A DNA stretch of 64,000 bases. Origin: Planococcus chinensis (GTDB lineage: Bacteria; Bacillota; Bacilli; Bacillales_A; Planococcaceae). The stretch's first letter is position 1. Each line of letters opens with the position of its first letter. The position numbers and the translations under genes are program-made. Location: assembly GCF_020071995.1 (NCBI RefSeq), contig NZ_JABWTK010000009.1, positions 62,001 through 126,000 of the forward strand. Reading direction: 5' to 3'. Positions 35,666 through 45,677 of the stretch are shown here, piece by piece. The notes below the pieces were generated by a model, which was given only the letters and a program-made list of their open reading frames with translations, searched no databases and was not told the origin of the DNA.

Positions 35666-35834
35666 TGTCAATTTCCCCCTTTACTGCCTATATAGATGGA
35701 AGCAGAAAGAAAGGAGACAGGAAAAACTTCAAAACCAGGTGTTCCGTGTTAAAATAGGAGCAAACCGTCAGAATGATGAAAGAACTTTGCAAAAAGTTCA
35801 CAGCATTTTGAATGTAAAAGGAATGAGGGGAACC

Positions 35835-36761
35835 ATGGGACAAGTTACAGTAAAGCAAGTAATGGATATGTTTGATTTGGATTTGATCAGCGGTGAAGAA
35901 GGACTGGGACGCCGTATTCCCATCAGTGATATTTCTCGTCCGGGACTTGAAATGGCAGGGTATTTTACGCATTATCCGGCAAACCGGATTCAAATGCTCG
36001 GCAAAACCGAGCTGTCGTTTTTTGCCCTGTTGGAAGCGCAGGAACGGACAGAACGGATGTTGAAACTTTGTACGGATGACACGCCGGCCATTATTGTGGC
36101 GCACGGCATGGACGTGCCAAGTGAATTGGTGGCTGCGTCCGGCCGCAAGCATGTGCCGGTACTTCGCACGAAGATGCCGACAACCCGCTTCTCGAGTTTG
36201 CTGACCAATTACCTGGAAAGCCAGTTGGCGCCAACGACAGCGGTACATGGCGTACTAGTCGATATTTACGGCGTAGGCGTATTGATCACAGGCAAAAGCG
36301 GCGTCGGTAAAAGTGAAACGGCACTGGAACTGGTGAAAAAAGGCCATCGCCTCGTAGCGGATGATTGTGTGGAAATTCATCAAGAAGGCGAGAACACGCT
36401 GGTCGGCCATCCGCCGAAACTGATCGAGCACTTGCTCGAAATTCGCGGAGTCGGCATCATCGATATCATGACCTTGTTTGGTGCGAGTGCTGTCCGGACA
36501 TTCAAGCGGATTTCACTTGTCATCGATCTGGAAATCTGGGATCAGGACAAAACCTATGACCGCCTTGGTTTGGAAGAAGAGAAAATGCGGATCATCGATA
36601 CCGATCTAACAAAGCTGACGATTCCTGTTCGCCCTGGGCGAAACTTAGCCGTTATTATTGAAGTGGCTGCGATGAATTACCGCTTGAAACGCATGGGCGT
36701 CAACGCAGCAGAAGAATTTTCAAAACGGCTCGATGAAGTAATCGCTCAAGATACAAACTAA
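35835..36761 (+). CDS. hprK: HPr kinase/phosphorylase HprK
   Basis: Phosphorylates HPr and Crh on Ser46 in response to fructose-1,6-bisphosphate and ATP, and removes the phosphate with inorganic phosphate giving PPi; the switch of carbon catabolite repression. 308 residues, against 310 in B. subtilis. His138 in [13 protein letters not shown], Walker [10 protein letters not shown] (153-161), LVADDCVEI and the K/P-loop sequence [12 protein letters not shown] near the C-terminus are intact. Start at 35835 follows ATGAGGGG; an upstream in-frame ATG near 35823 precedes that site. First gene of hprK-lgt-yvoD-ppaX-yvoF. Confidence 0.97.
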   Translation: MGQVTVKQVMDMFDLDLISGEEGLGRRIPISDISRPGLEMAGYFTHYPANRIQMLGKTELSFFALLEAQERTERMLKLCTDDTPAIIVAHGMDVPSELVAASGRKHVPVLRTKMPTTRFSSLLTNYLESQLAPTTAVHGVLVDIYGVGVLITGKSGVGKSETALELVKKGHRLVADDCVEIHQEGENTLVGHPPKLIEHLLEIRGVGIIDIMTLFGASAVRTFKRISLVIDLEIWDQDKTYDRLGLEEEKMRIIDTDLTKLTIPVRPGRNLAVIIEVAAMNYRLKRMGVNAAEEFSKRLDEVIAQDTN

Positions 36762-36782
36762 GGGAATAGGAAGGTGTACGGC

Positions 36783-37595
36783 ATGTATTCGATTCTTGCT
36801 TCAATTGATCCGATCGCTTTTTCGCTCGGACCGATCGATGTCCGCTGGTACGGCGTCATTATTGCCGTCGGCATCATCATCGCATTTTTAGTGGGCCAGC
36901 GTGAAATGGTCAAGCGGGGTCTTCATCCCGACTTTTTAACGGATCTGTTGATTTGGGCGGTGCCCCTTGCCATCGTAGGGGCCCGCATTTATTATGTAAT
37001 TTTCCAGTGGGAGCATTATAAAGACAATCCTGCTGAAATCATTGCCATCTGGAACGGCGGTATTGCCATCCACGGCGCGTTGATCGCTTCGGTGATTGTG
37101 GCGTATCTGTTTACGAAAAGCCGCAATACACCGTTCTTGAAAGTTGCGGATATTCTGGCGCCCAGCATTTTGATCGGCCAGGCTGTCGGCCGCTGGGGAA
37201 ATTTCATTAACCAGGAAGCGCACGGAGGTGAAGTAAGCCGGACGTTTTTGGAGAATTTGTTTATACCGGATTGGATCATCAATCAAATGTACATAGACGG
37301 CGTGTATTACCATCCGACGTTTTTATATGAATCGATGTGGAGCCTTGTCGGCATCATCATTTTGCTGCTGCTGCGCCGGGTCAACCTGGTACGGGGCGAA
37401 TTGTTCTTTTTCTACGTCATCTGGTATTCTGTCGGGCGTTTCTTCATTGAAGGCATGCGGACAGACAGCTTGTATGTCATCGGGGAACTGCGGGCAGCCC
37501 AGGTAGTATCCGTAGTAGCAATCGTGATTGCCATCGTTTTTGTTGTGTATCGCCGCGTTAAATTAAAAAATCCGCCTCATTACTTGGATAAATAG
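36783..37595 (+). CDS. lgt: Prolipoprotein diacylglyceryl transferase Lgt
   Basis: Transfers diacylglycerol from phosphatidylglycerol to the lipobox cysteine of prolipoproteins; integral membrane enzyme of 270 residues with about seven helices. IRWYG-like DVRWYGVII near the N-terminus, NGGIAIHGALI (about residue 92) and the Lgt signature GRWGNFINQEAHGG (about 137-150) with the essential arginine and asparagine are visible. Start at 36783 follows GGAAGGTG; a GTG at 36774 is part of that site. Same place after hprK as in B. subtilis. Confidence 0.96.
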   Translation: MYSILASIDPIAFSLGPIDVRWYGVIIAVGIIIAFLVGQREMVKRGLHPDFLTDLLIWAVPLAIVGARIYYVIFQWEHYKDNPAEIIAIWNGGIAIHGALIASVIVAYLFTKSRNTPFLKVADILAPSILIGQAVGRWGNFINQEAHGGEVSRTFLENLFIPDWIINQMYIDGVYYHPTFLYESMWSLVGIIILLLLRRVNLVRGELFFFYVIWYSVGRFFIEGMRTDSLYVIGELRAAQVVSVVAIVIAIVFVVYRRVKLKNPPHYLDK

Positions 37596-37609
37596 AAAGA
37601 AGGAATGGA

Positions 37610-38545
37610 ATGTCTACGTTAAAAAATGGATTGAAAGCGGGTCTGCGTACGACTTGGACATTGGGAAAAATCATTTTCCCGATCACATTATTGGTGACGA
37701 TGCTCCAATACACACCGGTCCTGCCATTCATCATCGATTTTATCGCTCCGGTCATGGGCATCTTTGGCCTAAGCGGGGATGCCGCCATTCCGCTTGTTCT
37801 GGGCAACGCGTTGAACTTGTATGCCGGAATCGGGGGGATTCTGTCCCTGGAGCTAACCGTAAAAGAAGTGTTTATCCTGGCAGTTATGCTGTCTTTCTCA
37901 CATAATATCTTTATCGAAACCGGTGTGGCGCTGAAAGTAGGCGTTAAACTGTGGGTCGTGCTCGTTGTCCGGTTTGGGCTTGCTGCTCTTTCCGGAATTA
38001 TTATTAACCTGGTCTGGAAAGGCGGCGGAGAAACCGCGCAATATGGTTTTGCGCCGGAAACAGCCGCTGATCCTGAAGGCTGGATGGCGATTTTCCTGCT
38101 CGGGCTGGAAAAAGCGTCATTCGGCATTCTGCAGCTTGCCATGATTGTTATTCCGCTCATGCTAATGATCCAGATTTTAAAAGACAAAGGCGCCTTGCAG
38201 CGTATTTCCAACGCAATGGGCCCTTTGACGAAATTGCTCGGCATCCAGAAAAATGCTTCATTGACTTTGGCTTCCGGCCTAGTCTTTGGGCTCGCAATGG
38301 GTGCGGGCGTCATGATCCAAGCGGTTCAGGAAGACGGCGTCAGCAAAAAAGATGCCACGCTTGCCTTCATCTTTTTGGTCGCGTGTCACGCGATTGTCGA
38401 AGATACGCTCATATTCGTTCCGCTCGGAATCCCGATATGGCCGTTATTTGTTATTCGGCTTGTGACGGCTTTGGTCTTGACGATTGTGGTTTCCTACCTG
38501 TGGCGTAAAGCGGAAGAAAACCGGAAGGAAGTGGTTTCGACATGA
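37610..38545 (+). CDS. yvoD: Nucleoside-recognition (Gate) domain membrane protein YvoD
   Basis: A 311-residue membrane protein with about eight hydrophobic segments and two Gate-domain repeats, VLGNALNLYAGIGGIL (about residue 63) and SGLVFGLAMGAGVMIQ (about 222). Gate-domain proteins include spore maturation SpmA/B and nucleoside transporters; the transported molecule of YvoD is unknown. Fifteen bases after lgt, and its stop codon overlaps the ppaX start (ATGA), so it is translationally coupled within the hprK operon. Gene order hprK-lgt-yvoD-ppaX is as in B. subtilis, which fixes the name. Confidence 0.88.
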   Translation: MSTLKNGLKAGLRTTWTLGKIIFPITLLVTMLQYTPVLPFIIDFIAPVMGIFGLSGDAAIPLVLGNALNLYAGIGGILSLELTVKEVFILAVMLSFSHNIFIETGVALKVGVKLWVVLVVRFGLAALSGIIINLVWKGGGETAQYGFAPETAADPEGWMAIFLLGLEKASFGILQLAMIVIPLMLMIQILKDKGALQRISNAMGPLTKLLGIQKNASLTLASGLVFGLAMGAGVMIQAVQEDGVSKKDATLAFIFLVACHAIVEDTLIFVPLGIPIWPLFVIRLVTALVLTIVVSYLWRKAEENRKEVVST

Positions 38546-39195
38546 CAAAAGAAATCAATACGCTGTTATTCGATTTTGACGGCACTTTGCTTGATACAAA
38601 CGAATTGATCATCCAAACTTTTTTGTCGGTGCTGGATGAGCATTTCCCGGGACGATTTGAACGCGGGGATGTGCTCCATTTCATCGGTCCATCCTTGAAA
38701 CAGACCTTTACCGCAATTGCGCCGGAACGGGCAGAAGAACTGATGGAACAATACCGAACTATCAATAAAACTTTGCATGATGAATTAGTGGCAGAATACG
38801 ACGGCGTTTCCGAAACTTTACGCTTATTAAAAAGCCGGGGCTTGAAAATGGCGATCGTCTCGACGAAAAGAGGCGTAGGCATCCGCCACGGCCTAGAATT
38901 GATGGGCATCGAAGGGCTATTCGACGTCATCATCAGTTTGGACGAAGTGAAAGAGCCGAAGCCGGATCCTGAACCGGTCTTGCTGGCACTGGAGCGTTTG
39001 GGCGCGTCTCCTGAAGAAGCATTGATGATCGGGGACAACTCGCACGACATCGAAGGGGGCCGAAATGCCGGCGTCCGGACAGCGGGTGTGGCCTGGTCGA
39101 TCAAAGGCGAAGCATACTTGGCCGGCTTCGGGCCGGATTATATCCTGCAGCATATCAGCGATTTGCTGGAACTTACGAAAGAAGCGGTCCAATGA
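38542..39195 (+). CDS. ppaX: Pyrophosphatase PpaX
   Basis: A 217-residue HAD-superfamily phosphatase that hydrolyses the PPi made by the HprK phosphorylase reaction, keeping that reaction favourable. Asp11 and Asp13 in LFDFDGTLLDT are the nucleophile and general acid; ST-K in VSTKRG, and KPDPEP with MIGDNSHDIEGG near 153 give the remaining HAD motifs. Start overlaps yvoD by four bases and stop overlaps yvoF by four bases. Size and order match B. subtilis PpaX. Confidence 0.93.
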   Translation: MTKEINTLLFDFDGTLLDTNELIIQTFLSVLDEHFPGRFERGDVLHFIGPSLKQTFTAIAPERAEELMEQYRTINKTLHDELVAEYDGVSETLRLLKSRGLKMAIVSTKRGVGIRHGLELMGIEGLFDVIISLDEVKEPKPDPEPVLLALERLGASPEEALMIGDNSHDIEGGRNAGVRTAGVAWSIKGEAYLAGFGPDYILQHISDLLELTKEAVQ

Positions 39196-39704
39196 GAAAC
39201 ACGGAGCGCCATTTTGTGACAGGTTCCAATTCGCTTTGGCATATTTACAAAACCGTGCCGTTCTGGAAAGTGGCCAAAAATTTCATCGTCATTCAGACGG
39301 CTCGCTATACACCGTTTCTGCCGATGAAAAATTGGCTTTACAAAACCTTTCTCCGGATGAAAGTAGGGGAACATTCTTCTTTTGCGCTAATGGTCATGCC
39401 GGACGTCATGTTCCCGGAAAAAATTACCGTCGGACGCAATTCAGTGATCGGCTATAATACGACGATCCTTGCCCACGAGTATTTGATCAAAGAATACCGG
39501 TTGGGGGAAGTGATTATAGGAGACGAAGTGCTGATCGGCGCCAACACAACCATTTTGCCGGGTGTGACGATCGGCGACGGCGCCATCGTTTCCGCAGCTA
39601 CACTCGTCAACAAAGACGTGCCAGCCGGTGCGTTTGTCGGCGGCAATCCGATGAAAATCATTTATACAGCTGAACAAATGGCCGAACGCCAACTGAAAAC
39701 CTGA
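39192..39704 (+). CDS. yvoF: Hexapeptide-repeat acetyltransferase YvoF
   Basis: A 170-residue acyltransferase of the left-handed beta-helix family. Hexapeptide repeats run from about residue 70 (VGRNSVIGYNTTI) through VIIGDEVLIGANTTILPGVTIGDGAIVSAATLVNKDV to VGGNPMKII, the usual end of this fold. Residues 1-60 form an N-terminal helical arm. Acceptor unknown. Last gene of the hprK operon; the start overlaps the ppaX stop and the terminator begins within its last codons. Positional match to B. subtilis yvoF, just before hisZ. Confidence 0.88.
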   Translation: MRNTERHFVTGSNSLWHIYKTVPFWKVAKNFIVIQTARYTPFLPMKNWLYKTFLRMKVGEHSSFALMVMPDVMFPEKITVGRNSVIGYNTTILAHEYLIKEYRLGEVIIGDEVLIGANTTILPGVTIGDGAIVSAATLVNKDVPAGAFVGGNPMKIIYTAEQMAERQLKT

Positions 39705-39730
39705 AAGCGGTGTGCTTTCAGGTTTTTTTA
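39698..39730 (+). terminator. Terminator of the hprK operon
   Basis: Eleven-base stem AACCTGAAAGC/GCTTTCAGGTT with a five-base loop and T-rich tail, overlapping the yvoF stop codon. Confidence 0.92.
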
Positions 39731-39768
39731 CTATCAAAGAATAGGGTATACAGGAAGGAGACTGTTTA

Positions 39769-39876
39769 ATGGCGGGTTCCCAAAAGGGAAAAAGAGGATA
39801 CAATGCCAAAATTCATTTCTTTCACATAACTTGCCTCCAATTCCTTGACGGTCGATGGAAAGATGCGCTAAAATAA
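39769..39876 (+). CDS. Possible small open frame before hisZ
   Basis: A 35-codon frame (begins MAGSQKGKRGYNAK) with a good GGAAGGAG site seven bases upstream. It is basic and short, has no family I recognise, and its end overlaps the hisZ promoter. It could be a real small protein, the remnant of a lost gene between yvoF and hisZ, or chance. Kept only as a candidate. Confidence 0.25.
   Translation: MAGSQKGKRGYNAKIHFFHITCLQFLDGRWKDALK
39845..39874 (+). promoter_or_regulatory. SigA-type promoter of the his operon
   Basis: TTGACG, 18-nt spacer, TAAAAT. The resulting leader before hisZ is only about 55-60 nt, too short for a T-box, and I see no terminator or leader peptide in it. Confidence 0.75.
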
Positions 39877-39937
39877 AAATTACTTCACCACTCTAACTAA
39901 CTAAAGTAAAATAACCAATTTTAGGAAGTGACTCCCA

Positions 39938-41101
39938 ATGACCATTCAAATGTTCGAAAAACCGCTAGGCATGCGCGACGATTTTCCTTTTATAGCAAAG
40001 AAAAAAGCCGAGCTGCGTGCGAAAGGCACTTCAATTATGCAAGGGGCCGGATATGATTTGCTTCAAACTCCGACTTTGGAATATTACGAAACCATCGGCA
40101 AGATTTCAGCCATTCCGGACAATGCGCTTTTTAAATTGCTCGATAGCCAAGGCGAAACGCTCGTCCTGCGGCCGGATATGACTTCACCGATTGCCCGGGT
40201 GGCAGCATCCAAATTGCTGAAAGAAAAAATGCCGGTGCGGCTAGGTTATTATTCCAACGTCTTCCGCGCACAAAAAAGGGAAGGCGGGCGCCCGGCAGAA
40301 TTCGAACAGATGGGCGTTGAACTGATCGGCGACGATTCTCTTTATGCTGATGCAGAAGTGATCATCCTGGCATCGACCATCTTAAAAGAACTGAACGTGG
40401 AATCGGGGCGTGTCGTGATCGGCCATACGCAATTGCTGCAGCTGATTTTAAAGGATTTTGGCTTGGACAATAACCAAATCGACATTGTCCGTTCAGCATT
40501 GGTATCGAAAAACAGTGTCCGTTTTGAACAGCTTGCCGCTGAACTTTTGGATGATGGGTCGAAGGCCGCCGCTTTTAAAGGCTTGGTGACGACATCCACC
40601 TTGGAAGACTGGAAGCCGTATATCGACTCTTCCAACGAAGAACAAGCGGCGCTGTACGGAGAAATGCTGAAACTGCAAACCATTATCCAGCGAAACGGCT
40701 TATCCGAAGCCATTACCTATGATTTATCCTTCACAAGCCATATGACGTATTACACCGGATTGGTGTTTGAATTTTACGGAGCTGGCAGCGGATTCCCGCT
40801 CGGCAATGGCGGGCGCTACGACGGGCTCATGAAGCAATTCGGCCTGCATGTCGGCGCTACTGGATTTGGCCTTCGCGTTGACCGGCTGCTCGAAGTCATT
40901 GCACCGGACCGGGAAGCGGAACCGCATATTCTCATTCTCTTCTCGGAAGATACCGAAGAACTGGCGCATGAACAGGCACAGGAACTGCGCACAAATGGAT
41001 CGCGGGTGACGCTTCAATATGCTCCGGCCGTAAAAGCGTTAGAAGAGTTTTGCGCTTTATTCAGCGAAGTAAGACGATTGGAAGGTGCTACAAATGGATG
41101 A
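39938..41101 (+). CDS. hisZ: ATP phosphoribosyltransferase regulatory subunit HisZ
   Basis: A histidyl-tRNA-synthetase-like protein (387 residues) that forms an octamer with short HisG and makes it active and feedback-sensitive to histidine. It keeps the class II synthetase fold: LGMRDDFP near the start, motif 2 [29 protein letters not shown] (shown by its parts YYSNVFR and [11 protein letters not shown]) and GNGGRYDGL near 290. It lacks the C-terminal anticodon-binding domain of true HisRS. AGGAAGTGA site before the ATG. Overlaps hisG by eight bases. Confidence 0.95.
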   Translation: MTIQMFEKPLGMRDDFPFIAKKKAELRAKGTSIMQGAGYDLLQTPTLEYYETIGKISAIPDNALFKLLDSQGETLVLRPDMTSPIARVAASKLLKEKMPVRLGYYSNVFRAQKREGGRPAEFEQMGVELIGDDSLYADAEVIILASTILKELNVESGRVVIGHTQLLQLILKDFGLDNNQIDIVRSALVSKNSVRFEQLAAELLDDGSKAAAFKGLVTTSTLEDWKPYIDSSNEEQAALYGEMLKLQTIIQRNGLSEAITYDLSFTSHMTYYTGLVFEFYGAGSGFPLGNGGRYDGLMKQFGLHVGATGFGLRVDRLLEVIAPDREAEPHILILFSEDTEELAHEQAQELRTNGSRVTLQYAPAVKALEEFCALFSEVRRLEGATNG

Positions 41102-41720
41102 ATTGACGATTGCGATGCCGAAAGGGCGCATTTTTGAAGAAGCTTATGAATTGCTTGTCAAAGCAGGCTATGATTTGCCGAAAGAACTGGACGATTCGCG
41201 TAAACTGATTGTGGAAGCGCCGAACGAACGCTTCCGCTTTATTTTGGCGAAGCCGATGGATGTGCCGGTTTATGTGGAGCACGGCGTAGCAGATATCGGA
41301 ATCGCGGGAAAAGACGTCATGCTCGAGCTCGACCGTTCGGTGCATGAACTGCTCGACCTTGGCATCAGCCGCTGCTATATTGCAACAGCGGGACTCCCCA
41401 ACACGGAAATGAACCCGGTGACGCCGCGCATTGCAACAAAGTATCCGAAAATCGCTTCCCGTTTTTACCGCGGCAAAGGCGAACAGGTGGAAATCATTGA
41501 ACTGAACGGTTCGATTGAATTGGCGCCGATGATTGGCCTGGCCGATCGCATCGTCGACATTGTTTCCACCGGCAAAACCTTAAAGGAAAATGGCTTGGTG
41601 GAATACGAGCAGATTGTGGACATCACGTCCCGTTTGATTGCCAATCCCGTAAGCTACCGGCTGAAACAGCAGCGGATCCGGGAACTGGTGGAAAATCTAC
41701 GAAAGCAGGCGAAAGCATGA
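41094..41720 (+). CDS. hisG: ATP phosphoribosyltransferase catalytic subunit HisG (short form)
   Basis: First step of histidine synthesis: ATP + PRPP to phosphoribosyl-ATP. 208 residues, the short form without the regulatory C-terminal domain, which is why HisZ is needed. [11 protein letters not shown] near the N-terminus, [13 protein letters not shown] (about 64-76) and [14 protein letters not shown] (PRPP-binding, about 160-173) are the family motifs. ATG at 41094 after GGAAGGTG; overlaps hisZ by eight bases and hisD by four (ATGA). Confidence 0.96.
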   Translation: MDELTIAMPKGRIFEEAYELLVKAGYDLPKELDDSRKLIVEAPNERFRFILAKPMDVPVYVEHGVADIGIAGKDVMLELDRSVHELLDLGISRCYIATAGLPNTEMNPVTPRIATKYPKIASRFYRGKGEQVEIIELNGSIELAPMIGLADRIVDIVSTGKTLKENGLVEYEQIVDITSRLIANPVSYRLKQQRIRELVENLRKQAKA

Positions 41721-43000
41721 AACAGACGCAATTGACTTCGGATATCTCCATCAGGAGAACGGTGGCTGAAGACAACGCTGAACAATTGGCCGCAGTCAAA
41801 GAGATCATCCGGAATGTCCGGCTGAACGGCGATGCAGCGCTGCTTGAATATACCGATAAATGGGACGGCGTCAAACTGGCGGCCATTCAAGTGGGGCCGG
41901 ATGAAATGAAGGAAGCCGTAGACCGTTTCGATCCACAGCTTCTTCAGGATTTATCGGAAGCTGCAGGCAATATCCGGGACTATCACGAAAACCAGAAACA
42001 GCAGGGCTATAAAAACACAAAAGACGACGGCTCTTATGTCGCGCAGCGGGTTACAGCGATCGGTTCGGCCGGCTTGTATGTGCCAGGGGGAACGGCGGCC
42101 TACCCGTCTTCGGTATTGATGAATGTCATTCCGGCGCAAGTGGCGGGAGTCGGACGCATCGTATTGATTTCGCCTCCTGGAAAAGACGGCAAATTGTCTG
42201 ACGGTGTACTCGCGGCGGCGCATATATTGGGAATTGAAGAAGTCTACAAAGCAGGCGGGGCACAGGCCATTGCAGCACTTGCTTACGGAACGGAATCGAT
42301 CCGCCCCGTTGATAAAATTACAGGGCCGGGCAATGTATTTGTGGCCCTTGCCAAACGCGAAGTGTTCGGTGACGTAGCCATTGACATGATTGCAGGGCCA
42401 AGTGAAATCACGGTCATTGCCGACGATACCGCTTTTGCGGATGAAGTGGCTGCCGACTTGCTTTCACAGGCGGAGCACGACCCGATGGCATCTGCCGTGC
42501 TGTTGACGACCAGCCAATCATTGGCGGACGCTGTCTCGCAAGAAGTCGAGCGCCAATTGGAAACATTGCCGCGCCAAGCGATTGCCGGAAAAGCGATCCA
42601 GGATTACGGCATGATTTATATCGGAAAGACGATGGATGAGTTGATCGACGCCGCCAATGAGCTGGCTCCGGAGCATTTGGAGATCATGGCGCAAGATGCG
42701 GAATCTTTGTCCGAAAAGATCCATAACGCGGGCGCGATTTTTATCGGCCGCTATTCCTCGGAACCGATCGGCGATTATTTTGCCGGCACGAACCATGTTT
42801 TGCCGACCAATAGCACAGCACGGTTCTCGAGTGCCTTGTCGGTCTACGATTTTGTCAAACGGACAAGCGTGGTGTATTACAGCGAACAGGCCTGGCAGCA
42901 AAACGAAGCGAAAATCGCACGTCTTGCACGCCTGGAAGGACTTGAAGGACACGCGCGGGCAGTAGAATCCCGTGCTTGGAAAAAGGAGAATGGACGATGA
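41717..43000 (+). CDS. hisD: Histidinol dehydrogenase HisD
   Basis: Oxidises histidinol to histidine in two NAD-dependent steps with zinc. 427 residues, usual length. [16 protein letters not shown] (about 114-129), [36 protein letters not shown] (zinc ligands His/Asp) and NHVLPT near 355 are all present; the APEHLEI block near 315 holds the catalytic Glu-His pair. Coupled on both sides by ATGA overlaps. Confidence 0.96.
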   Translation: MKQTQLTSDISIRRTVAEDNAEQLAAVKEIIRNVRLNGDAALLEYTDKWDGVKLAAIQVGPDEMKEAVDRFDPQLLQDLSEAAGNIRDYHENQKQQGYKNTKDDGSYVAQRVTAIGSAGLYVPGGTAAYPSSVLMNVIPAQVAGVGRIVLISPPGKDGKLSDGVLAAAHILGIEEVYKAGGAQAIAALAYGTESIRPVDKITGPGNVFVALAKREVFGDVAIDMIAGPSEITVIADDTAFADEVAADLLSQAEHDPMASAVLLTTSQSLADAVSQEVERQLETLPRQAIAGKAIQDYGMIYIGKTMDELIDAANELAPEHLEIMAQDAESLSEKIHNAGAIFIGRYSSEPIGDYFAGTNHVLPTNSTARFSSALSVYDFVKRTSVVYYSEQAWQQNEAKIARLARLEGLEGHARAVESRAWKKENGR

Positions 43001-43584
43001 GAAAAGCCGAGATCAAACGCGATACAAATGAAACCAAAATTGCTGTTTCGTTTTCATTGGATGGAGAAGGAAAAGCGGACATCGAAACGGGCGTGCCGTT
43101 CATGGACCACATGCTCGATTTGTTCATCAAGCACGGCTTGTTCGACGGGGAAATCAAAGCGGACGGCGATACGCATATCGATGACCACCACACAACGGAA
43201 GACATCGGCATTGTGCTTGGCCAGGCAGTGAAAGAAGCATTGGGCGATAAAAAAGGCATCCGCCGCTACGGCAATGCGTTTGTACCGATGGACGACGCAC
43301 TGGCACAAGTGGTTATCGACTGTTCCAACCGGCCGCATCTTGAAATGCGCGGCGAGATTCCGAATGCTAAAGTCGGTACGTTTGACACCGAATTGGTCCG
43401 TGAATTTCTGTGGAAATTTGCGCTGGAATCCCGGATGAACGTCCACGTCATCATCCACTATGGCCACAACACCCACCACATCATTGAAGCGGTCTTTAAA
43501 GCGCTCGCCCGTGCATTGGACGAAGCGACCTTTATTGATGGCCGAGTGAAAGGCGTGCCGTCGACAAAGGGGTTGCTTACATGA
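42997..43584 (+). CDS. hisB: Imidazoleglycerol-phosphate dehydratase HisB
   Basis: Dehydrates imidazole glycerol phosphate; 195 residues, the single-function form without the N-terminal histidinol-phosphatase domain of enteric HisB. FMDHMLDLFIKHGLFD, DGDTHIDDHHTTEDIGI (manganese-binding histidines) and the second set VHVIIHYGHNTHHIIEA are conserved. Start at 42997 overlaps hisD by four bases and follows GGAG. Confidence 0.96.
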   Translation: MRKAEIKRDTNETKIAVSFSLDGEGKADIETGVPFMDHMLDLFIKHGLFDGEIKADGDTHIDDHHTTEDIGIVLGQAVKEALGDKKGIRRYGNAFVPMDDALAQVVIDCSNRPHLEMRGEIPNAKVGTFDTELVREFLWKFALESRMNVHVIIHYGHNTHHIIEAVFKALARALDEATFIDGRVKGVPSTKGLLT

Positions 43585-44234
43585 TTATCGGCATTATCGA
43601 TTACGGCATGGGCAATCTGTTCAGCGTCGAACAGGCGCTGAAAAAACTGGACTGCACCGTCATCTTATCTGATGACCCGGAAACGCTTCTGGAAGCGGAA
43701 GCGATCTTATTGCCCGGAGTCGGTGCTTTTCCGGATGCCATGGAATTATTGAACCAAAAAGGCCTTTCTTCATTTATTCAATCGCTGCCCCAAAAAGGGA
43801 TTCCGCTTCTTGGGATTTGTTTGGGCATGCAGCTTTTATACGAAGACAGCTCAGAAGTCCGGCCGACTCCGGGGCTTGGTTTGCTGAAAGGGCAGATCCG
43901 CCGTTTTGAGAGAGGGGCTTACCGAATTCCCCATATGGGCTGGAACCGGCTTGAGTTTTCACGTATGCCATACTGGCTGGAAGATTTTCAAGTGGATACG
44001 CATGTCTATTTCGTCCATTCGTTTTTAGCGGTGAACACAGACCTTGAACAGGTGTGGGCGACGGCAAGCTATGGCAGCATCGATGTGCCGGGTGTGGTCG
44101 GTTCCGGTTTGATCACCGGGATGCAGTTCCACCCCGAAAAATCGGGCGACTTTGGCCATTATTTATTGGAGCAGTGGATTGCAAATGTCAGGAGGAACCA
44201 AGATGAGCAAGTTTCAGATTTATCCCGCAATTGA
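43581..44234 (+). CDS. hisH: Imidazole glycerol phosphate synthase glutaminase subunit HisH
   Basis: Class I glutamine amidotransferase subunit (217 residues) that supplies ammonia to HisF. The nucleophile cysteine is in PLLGICLGMQLL (about residue 80), GVGAFPDAM precedes it, and His-X-Glu in QFHPEKSG near 190 completes the triad. YFVHSF contains the usual interface residues. Overlaps hisB by four bases and hisA by 32. Confidence 0.95.
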   Translation: MIIGIIDYGMGNLFSVEQALKKLDCTVILSDDPETLLEAEAILLPGVGAFPDAMELLNQKGLSSFIQSLPQKGIPLLGICLGMQLLYEDSSEVRPTPGLGLLKGQIRRFERGAYRIPHMGWNRLEFSRMPYWLEDFQVDTHVYFVHSFLAVNTDLEQVWATASYGSIDVPGVVGSGLITGMQFHPEKSGDFGHYLLEQWIANVRRNQDEQVSDLSRN

Positions 44235-44931
44235 TTTGCGCGGCGGCAAATGCGTCCGCCTTTTCCAGGGGGACTATGCACAGGAAACCGTATACGGCGA
44301 TTCGCCTGTCGACATGGCGAAAAAATTTGCAGATGCCGGTACGGAATGGATTCATATGGTCGATTTGGACGGAGCCAAAGACGGCGTCCGGATCAACGAT
44401 CAAGTAGTGATCGAAGCGGCGAAACTGCCGGTCAATATTCAAATTGGCGGCGGCATCCGGACGCGTGAAGACATCGAACATTATTTATCGAACGGCATCA
44501 GCCGGGTGATTATCGGGAGCCTGGCGATCCGCAATCCGGAACTGGTCGTATCGTTTATCGAGGAATTTGGGGCAGACCGTATTGTGATCGGCATTGACGC
44601 GAAGGATGGCATGGCCGCAACGGAAGGCTGGATTGAAACCTCAGGGCAGTCGGCAAAAGACGTGGCGCGCTTTTTTGTGTCTAAAGGCGCCAAGCATTTT
44701 ATCTATACGGACATTGCAACGGACGGGACACTCGCTGGGCCAAACATCGAGGCGAATAAAACCTTGGTCGATTCGGACGCGGCAGAAGTAATCGTCTCGG
44801 GCGGCATCGGCACATTGGAAGATATCCGAAACGTCAAAGCGGCTGCCAAAGAAAGCCCGGTTGCCGGCGTTATCATCGGAAAAGCATTGTATGAAAACCG
44901 CTTTACATTAGAGGAGGCGCTGTCATGCTGA
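44203..44931 (+). CDS. hisA: ProFAR isomerase HisA
   Basis: Isomerises ProFAR to PRFAR; a 242-residue (beta/alpha)8 barrel. [15 protein letters not shown] (catalytic Asp8-type residue), [32 protein letters not shown] (second catalytic Asp) and [10 protein letters not shown] mark the two half-barrels. Start at 44203 has AGGAGG upstream; the frame is open further upstream inside hisH but without such a site. It overlaps the hisH end by 32 bases. Confidence 0.95.
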   Translation: MSKFQIYPAIDLRGGKCVRLFQGDYAQETVYGDSPVDMAKKFADAGTEWIHMVDLDGAKDGVRINDQVVIEAAKLPVNIQIGGGIRTREDIEHYLSNGISRVIIGSLAIRNPELVVSFIEEFGADRIVIGIDAKDGMAATEGWIETSGQSAKDVARFFVSKGAKHFIYTDIATDGTLAGPNIEANKTLVDSDAAEVIVSGGIGTLEDIRNVKAAAKESPVAGVIIGKALYENRFTLEEALSC

Positions 44932-45677
44932 CAAAACGCATCATTCCATGCCTTGATGTGAAGGAAGGGCGCGTGGTCAAAGGCGTCAGCTTTGTGGAGC
45001 TGCGGGACGCCGGAGATCCGGTGGAACTGGCCCGGTTTTATGATAAGCAAGGAGCGGACGAGCTGGTCTTTTTGGACATTTCCGCTTCCCATGAAGGCAA
45101 AGAGACGATGGTGGAAGTCGTGAAAATCGTGGCAACGGAATTATCGATTCCGTTTACCGTAGGCGGCGGCATCCGGTCTCTGGAAGACATGAAACGCATG
45201 CTGCGCGCCGGTGCAGATAAAGTGTCATTGAACACGGCTGCGCTTGACCGTCCGGAACTGATCAAAGAAGGCGCCGATTATTTCGGGTCGCAATGCATCG
45301 TCGTAGCGATTGATGCGAAAAGCAACGGCACAGGCTGGGACGTCTATACCCACGGCGGCCGCAACAAGACCGGCTGGGATGCTGTGGAATGGGCGAAACG
45401 GAGCGTCGAGCTTGGCGCAGGCGAACTATTGTTGACGTCGATGGACAAAGACGGCCAAAAAGACGGCTTTGACCTGGCGCTGACCAAGGCGGTGCGTGAA
45501 GCGGTCGAAGTGCCGGTCATCGCAAGCGGCGGGGCAGGAAACCGGGAGCATTTTGCCGAAGTCTTTAAACAAGTGGACGCCGATGCGGCACTTGCCGCTT
45601 CGATTTTCCACTACAAAGAAACCAGCGTGGCTGAAGTGAAAGACTATTTAAAGAAAGAGGGAGTGAACGTCCGATGA
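44925..45677 (+). CDS. hisF: Imidazole glycerol phosphate synthase cyclase subunit HisF
   Basis: Closes the imidazole ring with ammonia from HisH, giving imidazole glycerol phosphate and AICAR. A 250-residue barrel. [16 protein letters not shown] (catalytic Asp11), [48 protein letters not shown] (second catalytic Asp) and [11 protein letters not shown] are standard. GAGG site inside hisA; overlaps hisA by seven bases. Confidence 0.96.
   Translation: MLTKRIIPCLDVKEGRVVKGVSFVELRDAGDPVELARFYDKQGADELVFLDISASHEGKETMVEVVKIVATELSIPFTVGGGIRSLEDMKRMLRAGADKVSLNTAALDRPELIKEGADYFGSQCIVVAIDAKSNGTGWDVYTHGGRNKTGWDAVEWAKRSVELGAGELLLTSMDKDGQKDGFDLALTKAVREAVEVPVIASGGAGNREHFAEVFKQVDADAALAASIFHYKETSVAEVKDYLKKEGVNVR

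Noticed and set aside
39875..39937. T-box or attenuator in the his leader
   Set aside because: The leader is about 60 nt and has no specifier loop, T-box sequence or terminator.
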